DNA of 64,000 bases from G958296245 sp963664035 (GTDB lineage Bacteria > Chloroflexota > Dehalococcoidia > Lucifugimonadales > G958296245): positions 2,604,001 through 2,668,000 of the forward strand of contig OY760867.2 in the NCBI GenBank assembly GCA_963664035.2, read 5' to 3'. Both the position numbers and the translations under genes were made by a program. The notes under the pieces were generated by a model. The model was not told the origin of the DNA. It searched no databases and was given only the letters and a program-made list of their open reading frames with translations. This document shows positions 41,506 to 49,455 of the stretch, in pieces. Each line of letters opens with the position of its first letter. The stretch's first letter is position 1.

Positions 41506-43599
41506 TCAATCGCGGGGACGGGCTCGTACCCAGGTGGATGTTCTTCCTTCAGGCGTAAAGGACTTCCACGCCTCATCTTGCGGGCCGAATAGCTTGTCCA
41601 TGACTTTCGGAACTAGATGATAAGCAAACTGGTGGCGGTCATCTAGTTCTTCCGGTAGCATCTCTATCAAAATCGCCCTTAGTTCTCCCCAAGCCATTCC
41701 CTTTGACCGTATTCTGTCAAGAAGCTCACCCTTCTTCTGAAGTTCCTCTACAATCTTTCTCTCAAGGGTCCGAACTGCGTCAGGTGCGTCGTCATGTTCT
41801 ATTTGGTCGCTGTCCCTCGCTATCGCCGCCGATGCCGCAGGCGAGCCGCTCGATTGTATCATTCCGCCGATGCGCGTTTTGAGTTTGCTAGCATATGTAT
41901 TGACGGCGGGACGATTATATTTTGGGTCGAGTACCTTATATTGCTCCTCAAATGACATCACTCTGAGTGGGACGGGATACTGCTTACCACCTACAGAACT
42001 CCAAAAGACCCCTTGTCCAGGTATCGGTTCATTCAGCAGAGTGCTCAGAATATCTTGGCCAAAGTGAGCGTTCGCGGCTCGCACATTGGAGAGATCGCCG
42101 GCGGACAGAAGATGGAAGAGAAACCAGTTATCACCCTGGCTTAGGATCTCTTTAGGAATACTGCCGGGCTGCTGGGTAACTAGGACCGCACCGAGATCAT
42201 ATTTCCTACCTTCCTTTACCCACTGGATATAAGGCTCGGAGGCGGTAGCCTTTTCATTCAGAACTGCTTGGGCCTCTTCGACGACAGCGATAGTAGGAAT
42301 GGTCCGAGGTGTGGCCGCAGTGAATTCATCTTGGTTCCGGTCGAAGATGCGGCGCAGGATTAGTCCTGATAGTACAAGGGCCTGTTCACCGGACAATTGA
42401 GACACATCTACCACGCACAGCTTTCCATCAGTCAAGGCCCGCATGATCATGTCCATTAGCTGGCTTGCTGGATCATGGAGCGTAACTACTATTCTGGTCG
42501 CGTTAGCTCTAGCCGCTATTGCTTCCATATCCTGACCTGACTCCAAGCGGAGCAGGCTCCTGATGTGATCGAGCGAAGCATTGTTGCGCTCTGAATGCAC
42601 TAAATCCACCAACTTTTCCCAATTCTGCTGATTCATGTTTCTCAGCTTGAGTACGTTCTGTTGCTCCTGTCGTTCCGGAGGAAGTGCGATGCCTACTACG
42701 TCACTGGGGCGTAGCCTACGTATATCCAGTTTGATTCCACTCGCCACAAAGGATCGATAGAATGGACTAGGGATCTTTCTTTTCGTGAATACGACAAGGT
42801 GGTCTTCCATTCCTGGTACGTCGCAGAAGCCAGGGCGTCCTCTGTCATCCGGCCAAAAGTACTCCCCATCCGGATCGAATAGGATAGTGCCGACTGGAAC
42901 GCGGCGCCCCTGTCGTTTCTCTACAATTGGAGTCTTGGAGTACAAACGGCTGAATAGAAGCTTATTAAGATTTGACTTCCCAAACCCGGCGCGTGCGAAA
43001 ATGAAACTCCTCCGTGATACGAGGCTGTCGACCGCAAAGTTAACTCGCACTTCTTCGGATTGAGACCGCATCCAGTCCTCTTTCGCGTGAGATTCAGGGC
43101 CATAGAAGTATTCACCCAGCGCAAAATGCCCAATCGTAGCGCCCCTGATGTTGTGTCCTGTGATTTCTCTCAGAACTTCCCCGGAGGGGAACGAGACAGG
43201 GCTACCAACATGTGGCAGGCGGCGGTGCGAAGCTACGAACCGTATGCCCTCAGTGGTCGATTGCATAACTCCGAGCACCCTGATATTGACCCTGTACCTG
43301 AGGTATTGCTCCCTCAAGTCCTCTGGGATTGGGCGGCCTTCTCTTACGGCCCTGATGTTGAACTCTTCACCAGAGCCGGATGAGAGCTTGCCCTCAGAGG
43401 ACAATGACGTAATGCGTCCCAGGACTGCTTCATATGGATTCTCCAGTTGAACCAGCAAGAACTGGCCACGCATGGGGATACTTTGGAACTCCTTACGATA
43501 TGGAAAGGCCAGATCAGCATGGAATTCCATTCCGCCTTCTTTGAATCCTCGGAAGACGCCCACGATCCGCTCTGGAGGGAATAGCTGGATTGAACTCAT
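41506..43599 (-). CDS. HerA-like hexameric ATPase
   Basis: 697 residues. The N-terminal HAS-barrel-like domain (about 1-160: RIVGVFRGF, FLLVQLENPYEAVLGRI) is followed by Walker A ARAGFGKSN (205-210), then ILFDPDGEYFW, Walker B PTIAVVEEAQAVLN (about 440), VTQQPGSIPKEILSQGDNWFLFHL, and a lid region. This is the HerA/FtsK-type translocase pattern with the R/Q residues of its family. It starts three bases after the NurA gene stops, so the two form a complex that resects or destroys DNA ends. GC is lower than the surroundings. In bacteria such pairs are often in defence islands. Confidence 0.9.
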   Translation of the reverse strand: MSSIQLFPPERIVGVFRGFKEGGMEFHADLAFPYRKEFQSIPMRGQFLLVQLENPYEAVLGRITSLSSEGKLSSGSGEEFNIRAVREGRPIPEDLREQYLRYRVNIRVLGVMQSTTEGIRFVASHRRLPHVGSPVSFPSGEVLREITGHNIRGATIGHFALGEYFYGPESHAKEDWMRSQSEEVRVNFAVDSLVSRRSFIFARAGFGKSNLNKLLFSRLYSKTPIVEKRQGRRVPVGTILFDPDGEYFWPDDRGRPGFCDVPGMEDHLVVFTKRKIPSPFYRSFVASGIKLDIRRLRPSDVVGIALPPERQEQQNVLKLRNMNQQNWEKLVDLVHSERNNASLDHIRSLLRLESGQDMEAIAARANATRIVVTLHDPASQLMDMIMRALTDGKLCVVDVSQLSGEQALVLSGLILRRIFDRNQDEFTAATPRTIPTIAVVEEAQAVLNEKATASEPYIQWVKEGRKYDLGAVLVTQQPGSIPKEILSQGDNWFLFHLLSAGDLSNVRAANAHFGQDILSTLLNEPIPGQGVFWSSVGGKQYPVPLRVMSFEEQYKVLDPKYNRPAVNTYASKLKTRIGGMIQSSGSPAASAAIARDSDQIEHDDAPDAVRTLERKIVEELQKKGELLDRIRSKGMAWGELRAILIEMLPEELDDRHQFAYHLVPKVMDKLFGPQDEAWKSFTPEGRTSTWVRARPRD

Positions 43600-43602
43600 T
43601 GC

Positions 43603-44733
43603 CTAGTACCGTTGCTGTGCGGGATCGGTATCCATGAGTTGAAACTCGTCTAGGGCGCTAGACTGTGATCCCAGCGCAATCCGTAACCCTTCAAAGATAT
43701 CTTCCTGGAGAATATCGAAGTCGAAATCTACGAGGGCCGCATTTTCGTGTGCCCTCTGCAGGCACCTAGGATAGAACGGGATTGGGAATCCGTCGGCCGC
43801 ATCGGATAAGAGACATCCAAGAATGACATCAGCGTGTTTTTGCCATGGGATGAAAATGTCCACTGGCCAGGTCGGGTCTTTCGATCCCGATCCAAACTTC
43901 ACAAAAAACATCTTGCCAGCCACGAATTGGTTACCGTCTCCGTCTTCCAGATCCTCATCGCCGCCACCCGCATACTCAGGCCAGACATATGCTTTTTCCT
44001 CCAAATGGCGGGGTATTGGTACGTAAGCCGGATAGGAGTCAGTGAGTACCTTTTCAAGGACCATCGCTAGACGGTAGCGATCCAACACTTTTGAACGCTT
44101 TGCTACGCCAACCAAATATATCCGTCTGCGATGATTCCGCCAGTGGCGCTTAATAGTCTCCTCGAATCCGTGGCGCAATTTGACGAAAAGGTTGCCGGCG
44201 AAGACCTTGCTCCTCAGAAGACCATCGAATACTATGATGCTGTCGGTGCCAAAATCTTTGTCTTGCAAGATACTGAAGAGAACTCCCCATTCCATCAGTT
44301 CACGATAGACCCCAATCCAACTTGTGCTGGTAGGGCGGTCATCATCATTCCGTCGTATCATGTGACTTAACTCGGTGAGGTCACGAACGCCTAAGAACTC
44401 CATCAGCTTTCCTAGTGGGGTAGATTTACTGAGTTGCCTCCGGCTCAACTCTGTAATGCTCGTCGTTGGCGATATGGCTTCGAGACAATACTGATTATTG
44501 CTAGAATCCACAACGCGTATCAGATGCACGAGAAACGGATCAAACTGTATACGGTTATTGCCACCGTCCGTTCCCACTAGGGAAAAGGAGGTTGTAGTAC
44601 GAGGGCTTATGGTGCGAACTTCGGGTTTCAGTGGCCTGACTTCAGATCGGAGGTTGTCCAAGACGTGCATATCTTGGTCAATCCTCCTCTGGATCTCTGA
44701 TCTGAGCGTGTTGTGGCTCAGCGAATCTAGCAT
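43603..44733 (-). CDS. NurA-domain nuclease
   Basis: 376 residues from ATG 44733 (GGAGG 17 bases upstream); the longer open frame into the FAH gene is spurious. The NurA motif containing the catalytic Asp is SLVGTDGGNN (51-60). Further acidic residues are in IIVFDGLLRS and in the C-terminal PFYPRCLQRAHENAALVDFD block, as in NurA family proteins. NurA is a manganese-dependent 5'-3' nuclease that works inside the HerA ring. It starts 11 bases after the FAH gene ends, so it may ride on that transcript. Confidence 0.85.
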   Translation of the reverse strand: MLDSLSHNTLRSEIQRRIDQDMHVLDNLRSEVRPLKPEVRTISPRTTTSFSLVGTDGGNNRIQFDPFLVHLIRVVDSSNNQYCLEAISPTTSITELSRRQLSKSTPLGKLMEFLGVRDLTELSHMIRRNDDDRPTSTSWIGVYRELMEWGVLFSILQDKDFGTDSIIVFDGLLRSKVFAGNLFVKLRHGFEETIKRHWRNHRRRIYLVGVAKRSKVLDRYRLAMVLEKVLTDSYPAYVPIPRHLEEKAYVWPEYAGGGDEDLEDGDGNQFVAGKMFFVKFGSGSKDPTWPVDIFIPWQKHADVILGCLLSDAADGFPIPFYPRCLQRAHENAALVDFDFDILQEDIFEGLRIALGSQSSALDEFQLMDTDPAQQRY

Positions 44734-44744
44734 GGCCCCGGCGG

Positions 44745-45680
44745 TCAGTCCTCCAGTTTGACGGGGTTGCGGAGGATGCCGATGCCTTCTACTTCGGCTT
44801 CCATTACGTCGCCGGGGTTTACGGGCTCGACGGAGCCTAGGTCGCCTGTGGCGATTACGTCGCCGGGGCGGAGGGTGTGCCACTTCGAGATTTCGGAGAG
44901 CATGTCGAGTATTTGGAACCTCATGGAGGCGGTGGAGCCGTCCTGGACCGGCCTGCCGCTGATGCGGAACTTGAGGCCCACGTCCTGCGGGTCGGCGACC
45001 TGGTCCTTGGGCACGATCCAGGGGCCGATTGGCGCGCTGGTGTCGAAGACCTTGGGCGTGGGGCCGAGCTGGGAGTGGAGGCCGCGCAGGGTCACGTCGT
45101 TGAGGATGGTGTAGCCCCAGACGTGCTCGGCGGTCTCGTCCTCGGGTATGCTGCGGCCCTCCTTGCCTATGACGACCGTCAGCTCGGCGCCGTAGACCAT
45201 CGGGCCGTCGTGGTGCTTGGGTATGACGACGTGGTCGTCGGGGCCTACGACGACCTGGGTCATCTTGTAGAAGAGGCCGAACCTGTCCGGGACCTCGTCG
45301 CCTCGGATCGTCAGGTGGCTCTCGAAGGTGTCGCCGAGGCATATGACCTTGGTGGAGTCGGGCAGAATGGGGGCGCGGAGCTTCACGCTGCGGGCGTCGT
45401 GGACGAGCGGCTCGCCGCCTGGCCCCTTCTTGATGCCGGTGGTCTTGACGAAGGAGATGGCGTCCCTAGCGGCCTGGATGGTCTCGCCGCCGCCGGCGAT
45501 GAAGGCGCGCAGGCCGCTGGGCGCGAGGTTGTTGGCGAGGCGGTAGGCGTCCGGGGTGTTCTTCTGGGAGGCGAGATGCTGGACGCAGCAGTAGTTCACG
45601 TCGTATATGGCGTCTCCGTCGGCGCTGCCCAGCCTGTCGGCGCCGCCCGTGTTGTAGATGCAGATTTTCAGCTCTTGCAT
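44745..45680 (-). CDS. Fumarylacetoacetate hydrolase-family protein
   Basis: 311 residues. The FAH C-terminal core is clear: ICLGDTFESHL, GPDDHVVIPKH, YGAELTVVIGKEGRSIPEDE (metal-binding Glu residues), VWGYTILNDVT, and PGDVIATGDLGSVEPVNPGDVMEAEVEGIG at the end. Members hydrolyse or decarboxylate acylpyruvates or isomerise catechol-pathway acids with a divalent metal. It fits the surrounding aromatic- or sugar-acid-degrading gene set. The substrate is unknown. Confidence 0.9.
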   Translation of the reverse strand: MQELKICIYNTGGADRLGSADGDAIYDVNYCCVQHLASQKNTPDAYRLANNLAPSGLRAFIAGGGETIQAARDAISFVKTTGIKKGPGGEPLVHDARSVKLRAPILPDSTKVICLGDTFESHLTIRGDEVPDRFGLFYKMTQVVVGPDDHVVIPKHHDGPMVYGAELTVVIGKEGRSIPEDETAEHVWGYTILNDVTLRGLHSQLGPTPKVFDTSAPIGPWIVPKDQVADPQDVGLKFRISGRPVQDGSTASMRFQILDMLSEISKWHTLRPGDVIATGDLGSVEPVNPGDVMEAEVEGIGILRNPVKLED

Positions 45681-45741
45681 GGTCTTGCTCTCGGCTCCTT
45701 CCTTGCCGTGTCTGGGTATGCGTTCTATGGCCTGGCAGGGA

Positions 45742-45769
45742 GGGCGGGTTTGAAACCCGCCCCTACGGG
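45742..45769. repeat. REP-like palindrome, GGTTTGAAACC type, copy 3
   Basis: GGGCGGGTTTGAAACCCGCC then CCTACGGG. Two base changes relative to the other copies keep the stem paired (CTGG/CCAG to CGGG/CCCG), a compensated change that supports a structural role. Confidence 0.75.
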
Positions 45770-45849
45770 TAGCGATTATGCTTGGTGGCTGCTCCTCGAC
45801 CTGGCCCGCGAGACGGGCGCGGTGGTCGGTTTCCCTATGGTTTTGGCGA

Positions 45850-46572
45850 TTATGCTGGGCGGCTCCTGTGCCGTTTGCGCCTTTGTACGTCGTCCGGCGG
45901 GAGGAGCGGCTCGATCTTTTCGGCGAACTCGGCGAGCGTCTGCTCCACGGTGGCGGAGGTGGTGTCCAGGGTGAAGCGGTTGGGGATGGCGGACCGGTCG
46001 TACTCCTCTCGGAACCTTTGGAGCACGTGTTCGACGTCGGCCTCGCGGATGACCTGGCGCGGGTGCGGGTCCGCCTTCATGCGGGCGCGGATGGCGTCGG
46101 GGGACGCCTCCACGAGCACTAGGACGAAGTCGGGCGCGGCTTCGAGCAGGGCGTTCTCGACGGTCTTCTTGACGATGCTGCGCGCGCCGGGCTGGCCGTC
46201 GGCGCCGTAGTCGAAGTAGAGGGGGCCGTAGACCGAGTCCTCGAGGTGCATTCCGACGGCGAGGTAGTCGGAGTAGAAGCCCTGCTCCTCCTCGCGGCCC
46301 TTTTTGAAGGCGCCGGGCTGTATGTGGTAGTAGAGGCTGTGGCGCTGCATCTGCTCCTTGACCTTGGGGGCCAGAGCGAGGAGTCCCTCCTGCTCGTCCT
46401 CCTTCATGAAGCTGTCGGTGTCGATAGGCCAGTGGCCGGTGACGTTGGGTATCTTCCAGTGGTCGTGGAAGAGGCCGAAGTCCGCGCCCATCTCCTCGGC
46501 GCCCCAGCGGTATATCTTCTTGGCGAGGGTGGTGGTGCCCACGTATTCGCAGCCGACGATGAGGATTCTCAT
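45850..46572 (-). CDS. P-loop kinase-like protein with degenerate Walker A
   Basis: 240 residues. The N-terminus MRILIVGCEYVGTTTLAKKI is a P-loop of the nucleoside-kinase or AAA_28 type, but the usual Lys is Thr (GTTT instead of GKTT). A lid-like DAIRARMKADPHPRQVI follows later. A Ser/Glu-rich middle (MKEDEQEGL, EEEQGFYSDY) is the substrate region. It could still bind nucleotide, or it may be a sensor. It is a single gene between FAH and a divergent membrane protein; a GGAGGCACATCC ribosome-binding site precedes the ATG. Confidence 0.65.
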   Translation of the reverse strand: MRILIVGCEYVGTTTLAKKIYRWGAEEMGADFGLFHDHWKIPNVTGHWPIDTDSFMKEDEQEGLLALAPKVKEQMQRHSLYYHIQPGAFKKGREEEQGFYSDYLAVGMHLEDSVYGPLYFDYGADGQPGARSIVKKTVENALLEAAPDFVLVLVEASPDAIRARMKADPHPRQVIREADVEHVLQRFREEYDRSAIPNRFTLDTTSATVEQTLAEFAEKIEPLLPPDDVQRRKRHRSRPA

Positions 46573-46670
46573 GGATGTGCCTCCGTTGCGGGAGCGAGTC
46601 TAGCAGCGGCCCGGCGCGGTAGTCAATCTGGGTCACGGGGCGGGTGTAGTAGGATATGTCCGACGCGCTC

Positions 46671-47366
46671 ATGGGTAAACCGACGACCGGACCGTTCGCT
46701 CCAATCCGCAAGGCTGGCATACTTCTACTGCTCACGGCGGCCGCTTCGGCGGTCATGGCCGCGCTGCGGGTAGTGGGCGACACAGACCAGCCGACCTTGA
46801 TAGAGTCGCTGCGCGCGGTCGCGGAAGGACGGGTCGTCTATGGCGGAGGCGGCGCCGCCCGGTTCGTCTCGGGAGCGACCCTGCTGGCCGCGGCGTTGAG
46901 CCTGTCGAGGATGGGGATTATCCTTGGCGGCCTGAACGTTTCGTTCCTGTTGTACCTGTTCGGCGCGTCCGGCATCATGACGGCGGTGTCGGGGGCGTGC
47001 GCGGCGCTCCTGGCGGCGTACCAGCTTCCCGAGGGGGCCGTTGGCGTTCCGGCATGGGTCGAGGGTGCGGCTACGCTGCGCTGGCTGGCCGGCAAGGCCG
47101 GGTTCGCGGCCGCGGGGGTCGCCCTGGCCGCCTGCGCCGTCTACCAGTGGCGGGCCGGCGGAAGTCGCCAGTGGCGGGCCGGGCGAAACCTGAGGAGGGC
47201 CGCCGCCGTCTCGGCGGTCATAGGGTTGGCGATGCAGTTCATATGGGTTGACGCGGCAACGATCATGCACCGCATCACGGGCCCAGCGTTCTTCATCTGG
47301 CTGGTCGCCGTAGGGGTGTTGCTCATCGCCCAGCCCGTCGGGCCGCCGGGTGAGAGCGAGCGGTAG
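46671..47366 (+). CDS. Membrane protein of unknown function
   Basis: 231 residues from ATG 46671; an in-frame ATG at 46656 directly abuts a TAGGAT -10-like hexamer (46650-46655) and is therefore less likely. About six hydrophobic spans are seen (AGILLLLTAAASAVMAAL, GATLLAAALSLS, and so on to FFIWLVAVGVLLIAQPV). WVDAATIMHRITGPAFF near the end may be a functional loop. No family is recognised. It converges on the GH127-like gene. Confidence 0.7.
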   Translation: MGKPTTGPFAPIRKAGILLLLTAAASAVMAALRVVGDTDQPTLIESLRAVAEGRVVYGGGGAARFVSGATLLAAALSLSRMGIILGGLNVSFLLYLFGASGIMTAVSGACAALLAAYQLPEGAVGVPAWVEGAATLRWLAGKAGFAAAGVALAACAVYQWRAGGSRQWRAGRNLRRAAAVSAVIGLAMQFIWVDAATIMHRITGPAFFIWLVAVGVLLIAQPVGPPGESER

Positions 47367-47383
47367 GGGAAGGGGTCGAGCCG

Positions 47384-48985
47384 CTATCCGATGGGCGGGA
47401 AGAAGGTCAGGTCGGCGCCGTGGTCGTCCATGGCTTCGACCTCGTCGCCCCTGAGCCGGACCCGGATACGGCGGGTGCGGTGCTCCAGCGCGATCTCGCG
47501 GGTGGGGATTGGGAAGGCGATGGAGATGGGCTTGCCTACGGCGGGCCTGGGCAAGTAGAGGTAGCCGCCGGCCAGCCTAGGCGTCCCGGGCTCCGCCGGC
47601 CGAGGGCCGGAGACGGGCGCGGGGCTGCCGTCGACCTCTATGCGGCTCTCGTCGGTCCAGGAAGGGACGCGGACGAACAGCGGGCCGGGCTTCTTCAGCG
47701 TGACGCGCATCGCGGGGTTTGCGTAGGGCGACTCGACCCTGAGGGCGTCGGTCTCGCGGTCGAAGTGGAGGTTGACCCAGTGGCCGGCCTCGTCGCGGCG
47801 GGCGGCCTCCCGGTAGACCTCGCAGAGGGAGGCGACGGACCCTCCCACGATGTCCATGTTGAAGCTGACGCGGTCGGCGCCCACGGGTTCGTGGCCGTAG
47901 GGGGCGGGGAATCCGAATGCCCCGAGATGGCGGTCGGCGACGTCGCGGAGGCCGTCCACGCCGTTGGGGTTGGGCGGGTCCTCGATGAAGGAGACGTCGC
48001 GTAGCTGCGACGGCAGCATGTGGCAGCGGACGATGCGTTCGGCGTCCTCGTAGTACTCGGGGTAGCCGCGGCGGCCCAGTATGAGCGCGGTCTCCACGAC
48101 GTCGCCGGTGTTGTTGACTTCGCCCCTGTCGGGATTGGAGTCGGGGGCGGAGGACTCGATGACCCATCCGAGGGCGTCGCGTATCCGCCACAGGCCGTTG
48201 TCGTAAAAGTCCTTGACGCGGTGGAGCAGCGCCCCGTCGCCGGTCAGGTCGGCCAGTTGGGCGAGCGAGGACATGACGCAGGTCGTGGAGTGGGTGTGTC
48301 GCCCGAACAGGTCGCGGTCGTAGGAGCCGCCGGCGGTGAAGAACTCGGCGACGGCCTTGTCTTTTAGGACTATGGCGAGCTCCAGGGCGGGCCGGTATGC
48401 GGTGGCGCGGTAGTACTTGACGAGGGGGCCGATTGCGCGCGCGAGGCCGGTTATGAAGGTCAGGTCCGGGAAGGTGCTAAGGCCGTAGTCGCCGGCGAGC
48501 CGGGCCTCGTCCCAGCCGTCCACCGGGTCCCAGAGGTCGAAGATTGCGTCGATGCTCGCCTCGGCGGTGCGATGCGCCCGCTCGGACTGCCTGTACCTGG
48601 CGAGGGCGTATAGGGCGTGGAAGCCCTCGCGCACGTTGTGGGCGCGGAAGTTGACCAGCGAGCCGCCCACTCGGTCGCGGTTCAGGGGCAGCGCGACGGG
48701 GCCGCCGTAGGAGAGGAAGGTAGCGCGGGCGTGGTTCTCGACGGCGCTCTCGTCCAGTTCGATGCCGGCGACGGACTCGGCGGTCAGCATGGCGTTCAGG
48801 TGCCGCCCTGGGACGTGGGACTCTGAGCAGTCCGGGCTGAATTCGAGCCGCGCCTCGGGGCGGACGGTGGACCTGAAGAAGGGGACGTTGCCGTCGTCGG
48901 CGTCGAAGACGCTGGACATGGTGCGGCAGCCCAGGCGGATGGCGTCCGGGACGTCGGCGGTGTTGACGTTGGCTACCCTAGCCAT
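47384..48985 (-). CDS. GH127-like (beta-L-arabinofuranosidase-like) glycosidase
   Basis: 533 residues with an (alpha/alpha)6-barrel pattern: FRAHNVREGFHALYALARY, DGWDEARLAGDYGLS, HTHSTTCVMSSLAQLADLTGD and GEVNNTGDVVETALIL. The C-terminal beta-sandwich has RVPSWTDESRIEVDG and REIALEHRTRRIRVRLRGDEV, a usual end in GH127 and related proteins. The zinc-binding Cys residues of characterised GH127 enzymes are not clearly placed, so the exact activity is open. It starts four bases after the cupin gene ends and is co-transcribed with it. No signal peptide: cytoplasmic. Confidence 0.75.
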   Translation of the reverse strand: MARVANVNTADVPDAIRLGCRTMSSVFDADDGNVPFFRSTVRPEARLEFSPDCSESHVPGRHLNAMLTAESVAGIELDESAVENHARATFLSYGGPVALPLNRDRVGGSLVNFRAHNVREGFHALYALARYRQSERAHRTAEASIDAIFDLWDPVDGWDEARLAGDYGLSTFPDLTFITGLARAIGPLVKYYRATAYRPALELAIVLKDKAVAEFFTAGGSYDRDLFGRHTHSTTCVMSSLAQLADLTGDGALLHRVKDFYDNGLWRIRDALGWVIESSAPDSNPDRGEVNNTGDVVETALILGRRGYPEYYEDAERIVRCHMLPSQLRDVSFIEDPPNPNGVDGLRDVADRHLGAFGFPAPYGHEPVGADRVSFNMDIVGGSVASLCEVYREAARRDEAGHWVNLHFDRETDALRVESPYANPAMRVTLKKPGPLFVRVPSWTDESRIEVDGSPAPVSGPRPAEPGTPRLAGGYLYLPRPAVGKPISIAFPIPTREIALEHRTRRIRVRLRGDEVEAMDDHGADLTFFPPIG

Positions 48986-48989
48986 CCCG

Positions 48990-49352
48990 CTACTCGACCA
49001 CCTCGGTGACGCATTGGGCGGTCTGGAGGGAGATGTGCGAGAAGTCCTCTCCGTCGGCCGCGCCGTGGCGGTGGACCTCGCCCGCGGGGATGTGGGCGGT
49101 GTCGCCCTCGGCGATCTCGACGTTTTCGCCGCGCGTGCCCACGAACCCCTTGCCGCTCGTGACGTAGAGTATCTGCTCGCAGGTGTGGGTGTGGAACTTC
49201 GTCCGCGCGCCGCCCTCGAAGTTGACCACGTTGAACCGGTAGCTATCCGAGTCGCCGTCTATCAACGGGTTCATCACGACTCTGCCGCCCTCGAAGATGG
49301 GCCGGTGCGAGTTGTCCACCTCTTCCCGATCTACCGCTTTTATGACTTTCAT
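48990..49352 (-). CDS. Cupin domain protein
   Basis: 120 residues from ATG 49352 (GGAGA seven bases upstream). Cupin motif 1 is GGARTKFHTHTCEQILYVTSG (metal ligands H-x-H...E) and motif 2 HIPAGEVHRHGA. It is a single-domain metal-binding beta-barrel, perhaps an isomerase or sensor for a sugar. A TATACT -10 box lies at 49388-49383 on this strand, giving a leader of about 30 bases. First gene of a two-gene operon with the GH127-like enzyme. Confidence 0.9.
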   Translation of the reverse strand: MKVIKAVDREEVDNSHRPIFEGGRVVMNPLIDGDSDSYRFNVVNFEGGARTKFHTHTCEQILYVTSGKGFVGTRGENVEIAEGDTAHIPAGEVHRHGAADGEDFSHISLQTAQCVTEVVE

Positions 49353-49455
49353 GATTTCATCTCCATGCTGGTGTGAGTGTGTAGTATACCCGGTAGAGCA
49401 GTAGGACCCCCATCTCAATCTTCCCCCAGCGGCTGGGGGAAGAGGTACGGCTCCA

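Noticed and set aside
43603..45342. A 579-residue NurA protein with an N-terminal extension into the FAH gene
   Set aside because: The extension is an out-of-frame reading of the FAH gene. The true start is ATG 44733.
49375..49455. Gene in the short gap between cupin and ThDP enzyme genes
   Set aside because: Only a short palindromic segment (CTTCCCCCAGCGGCTGGGGGAAG, reported here only as a hairpin) and a promoter-like TATACT are present.
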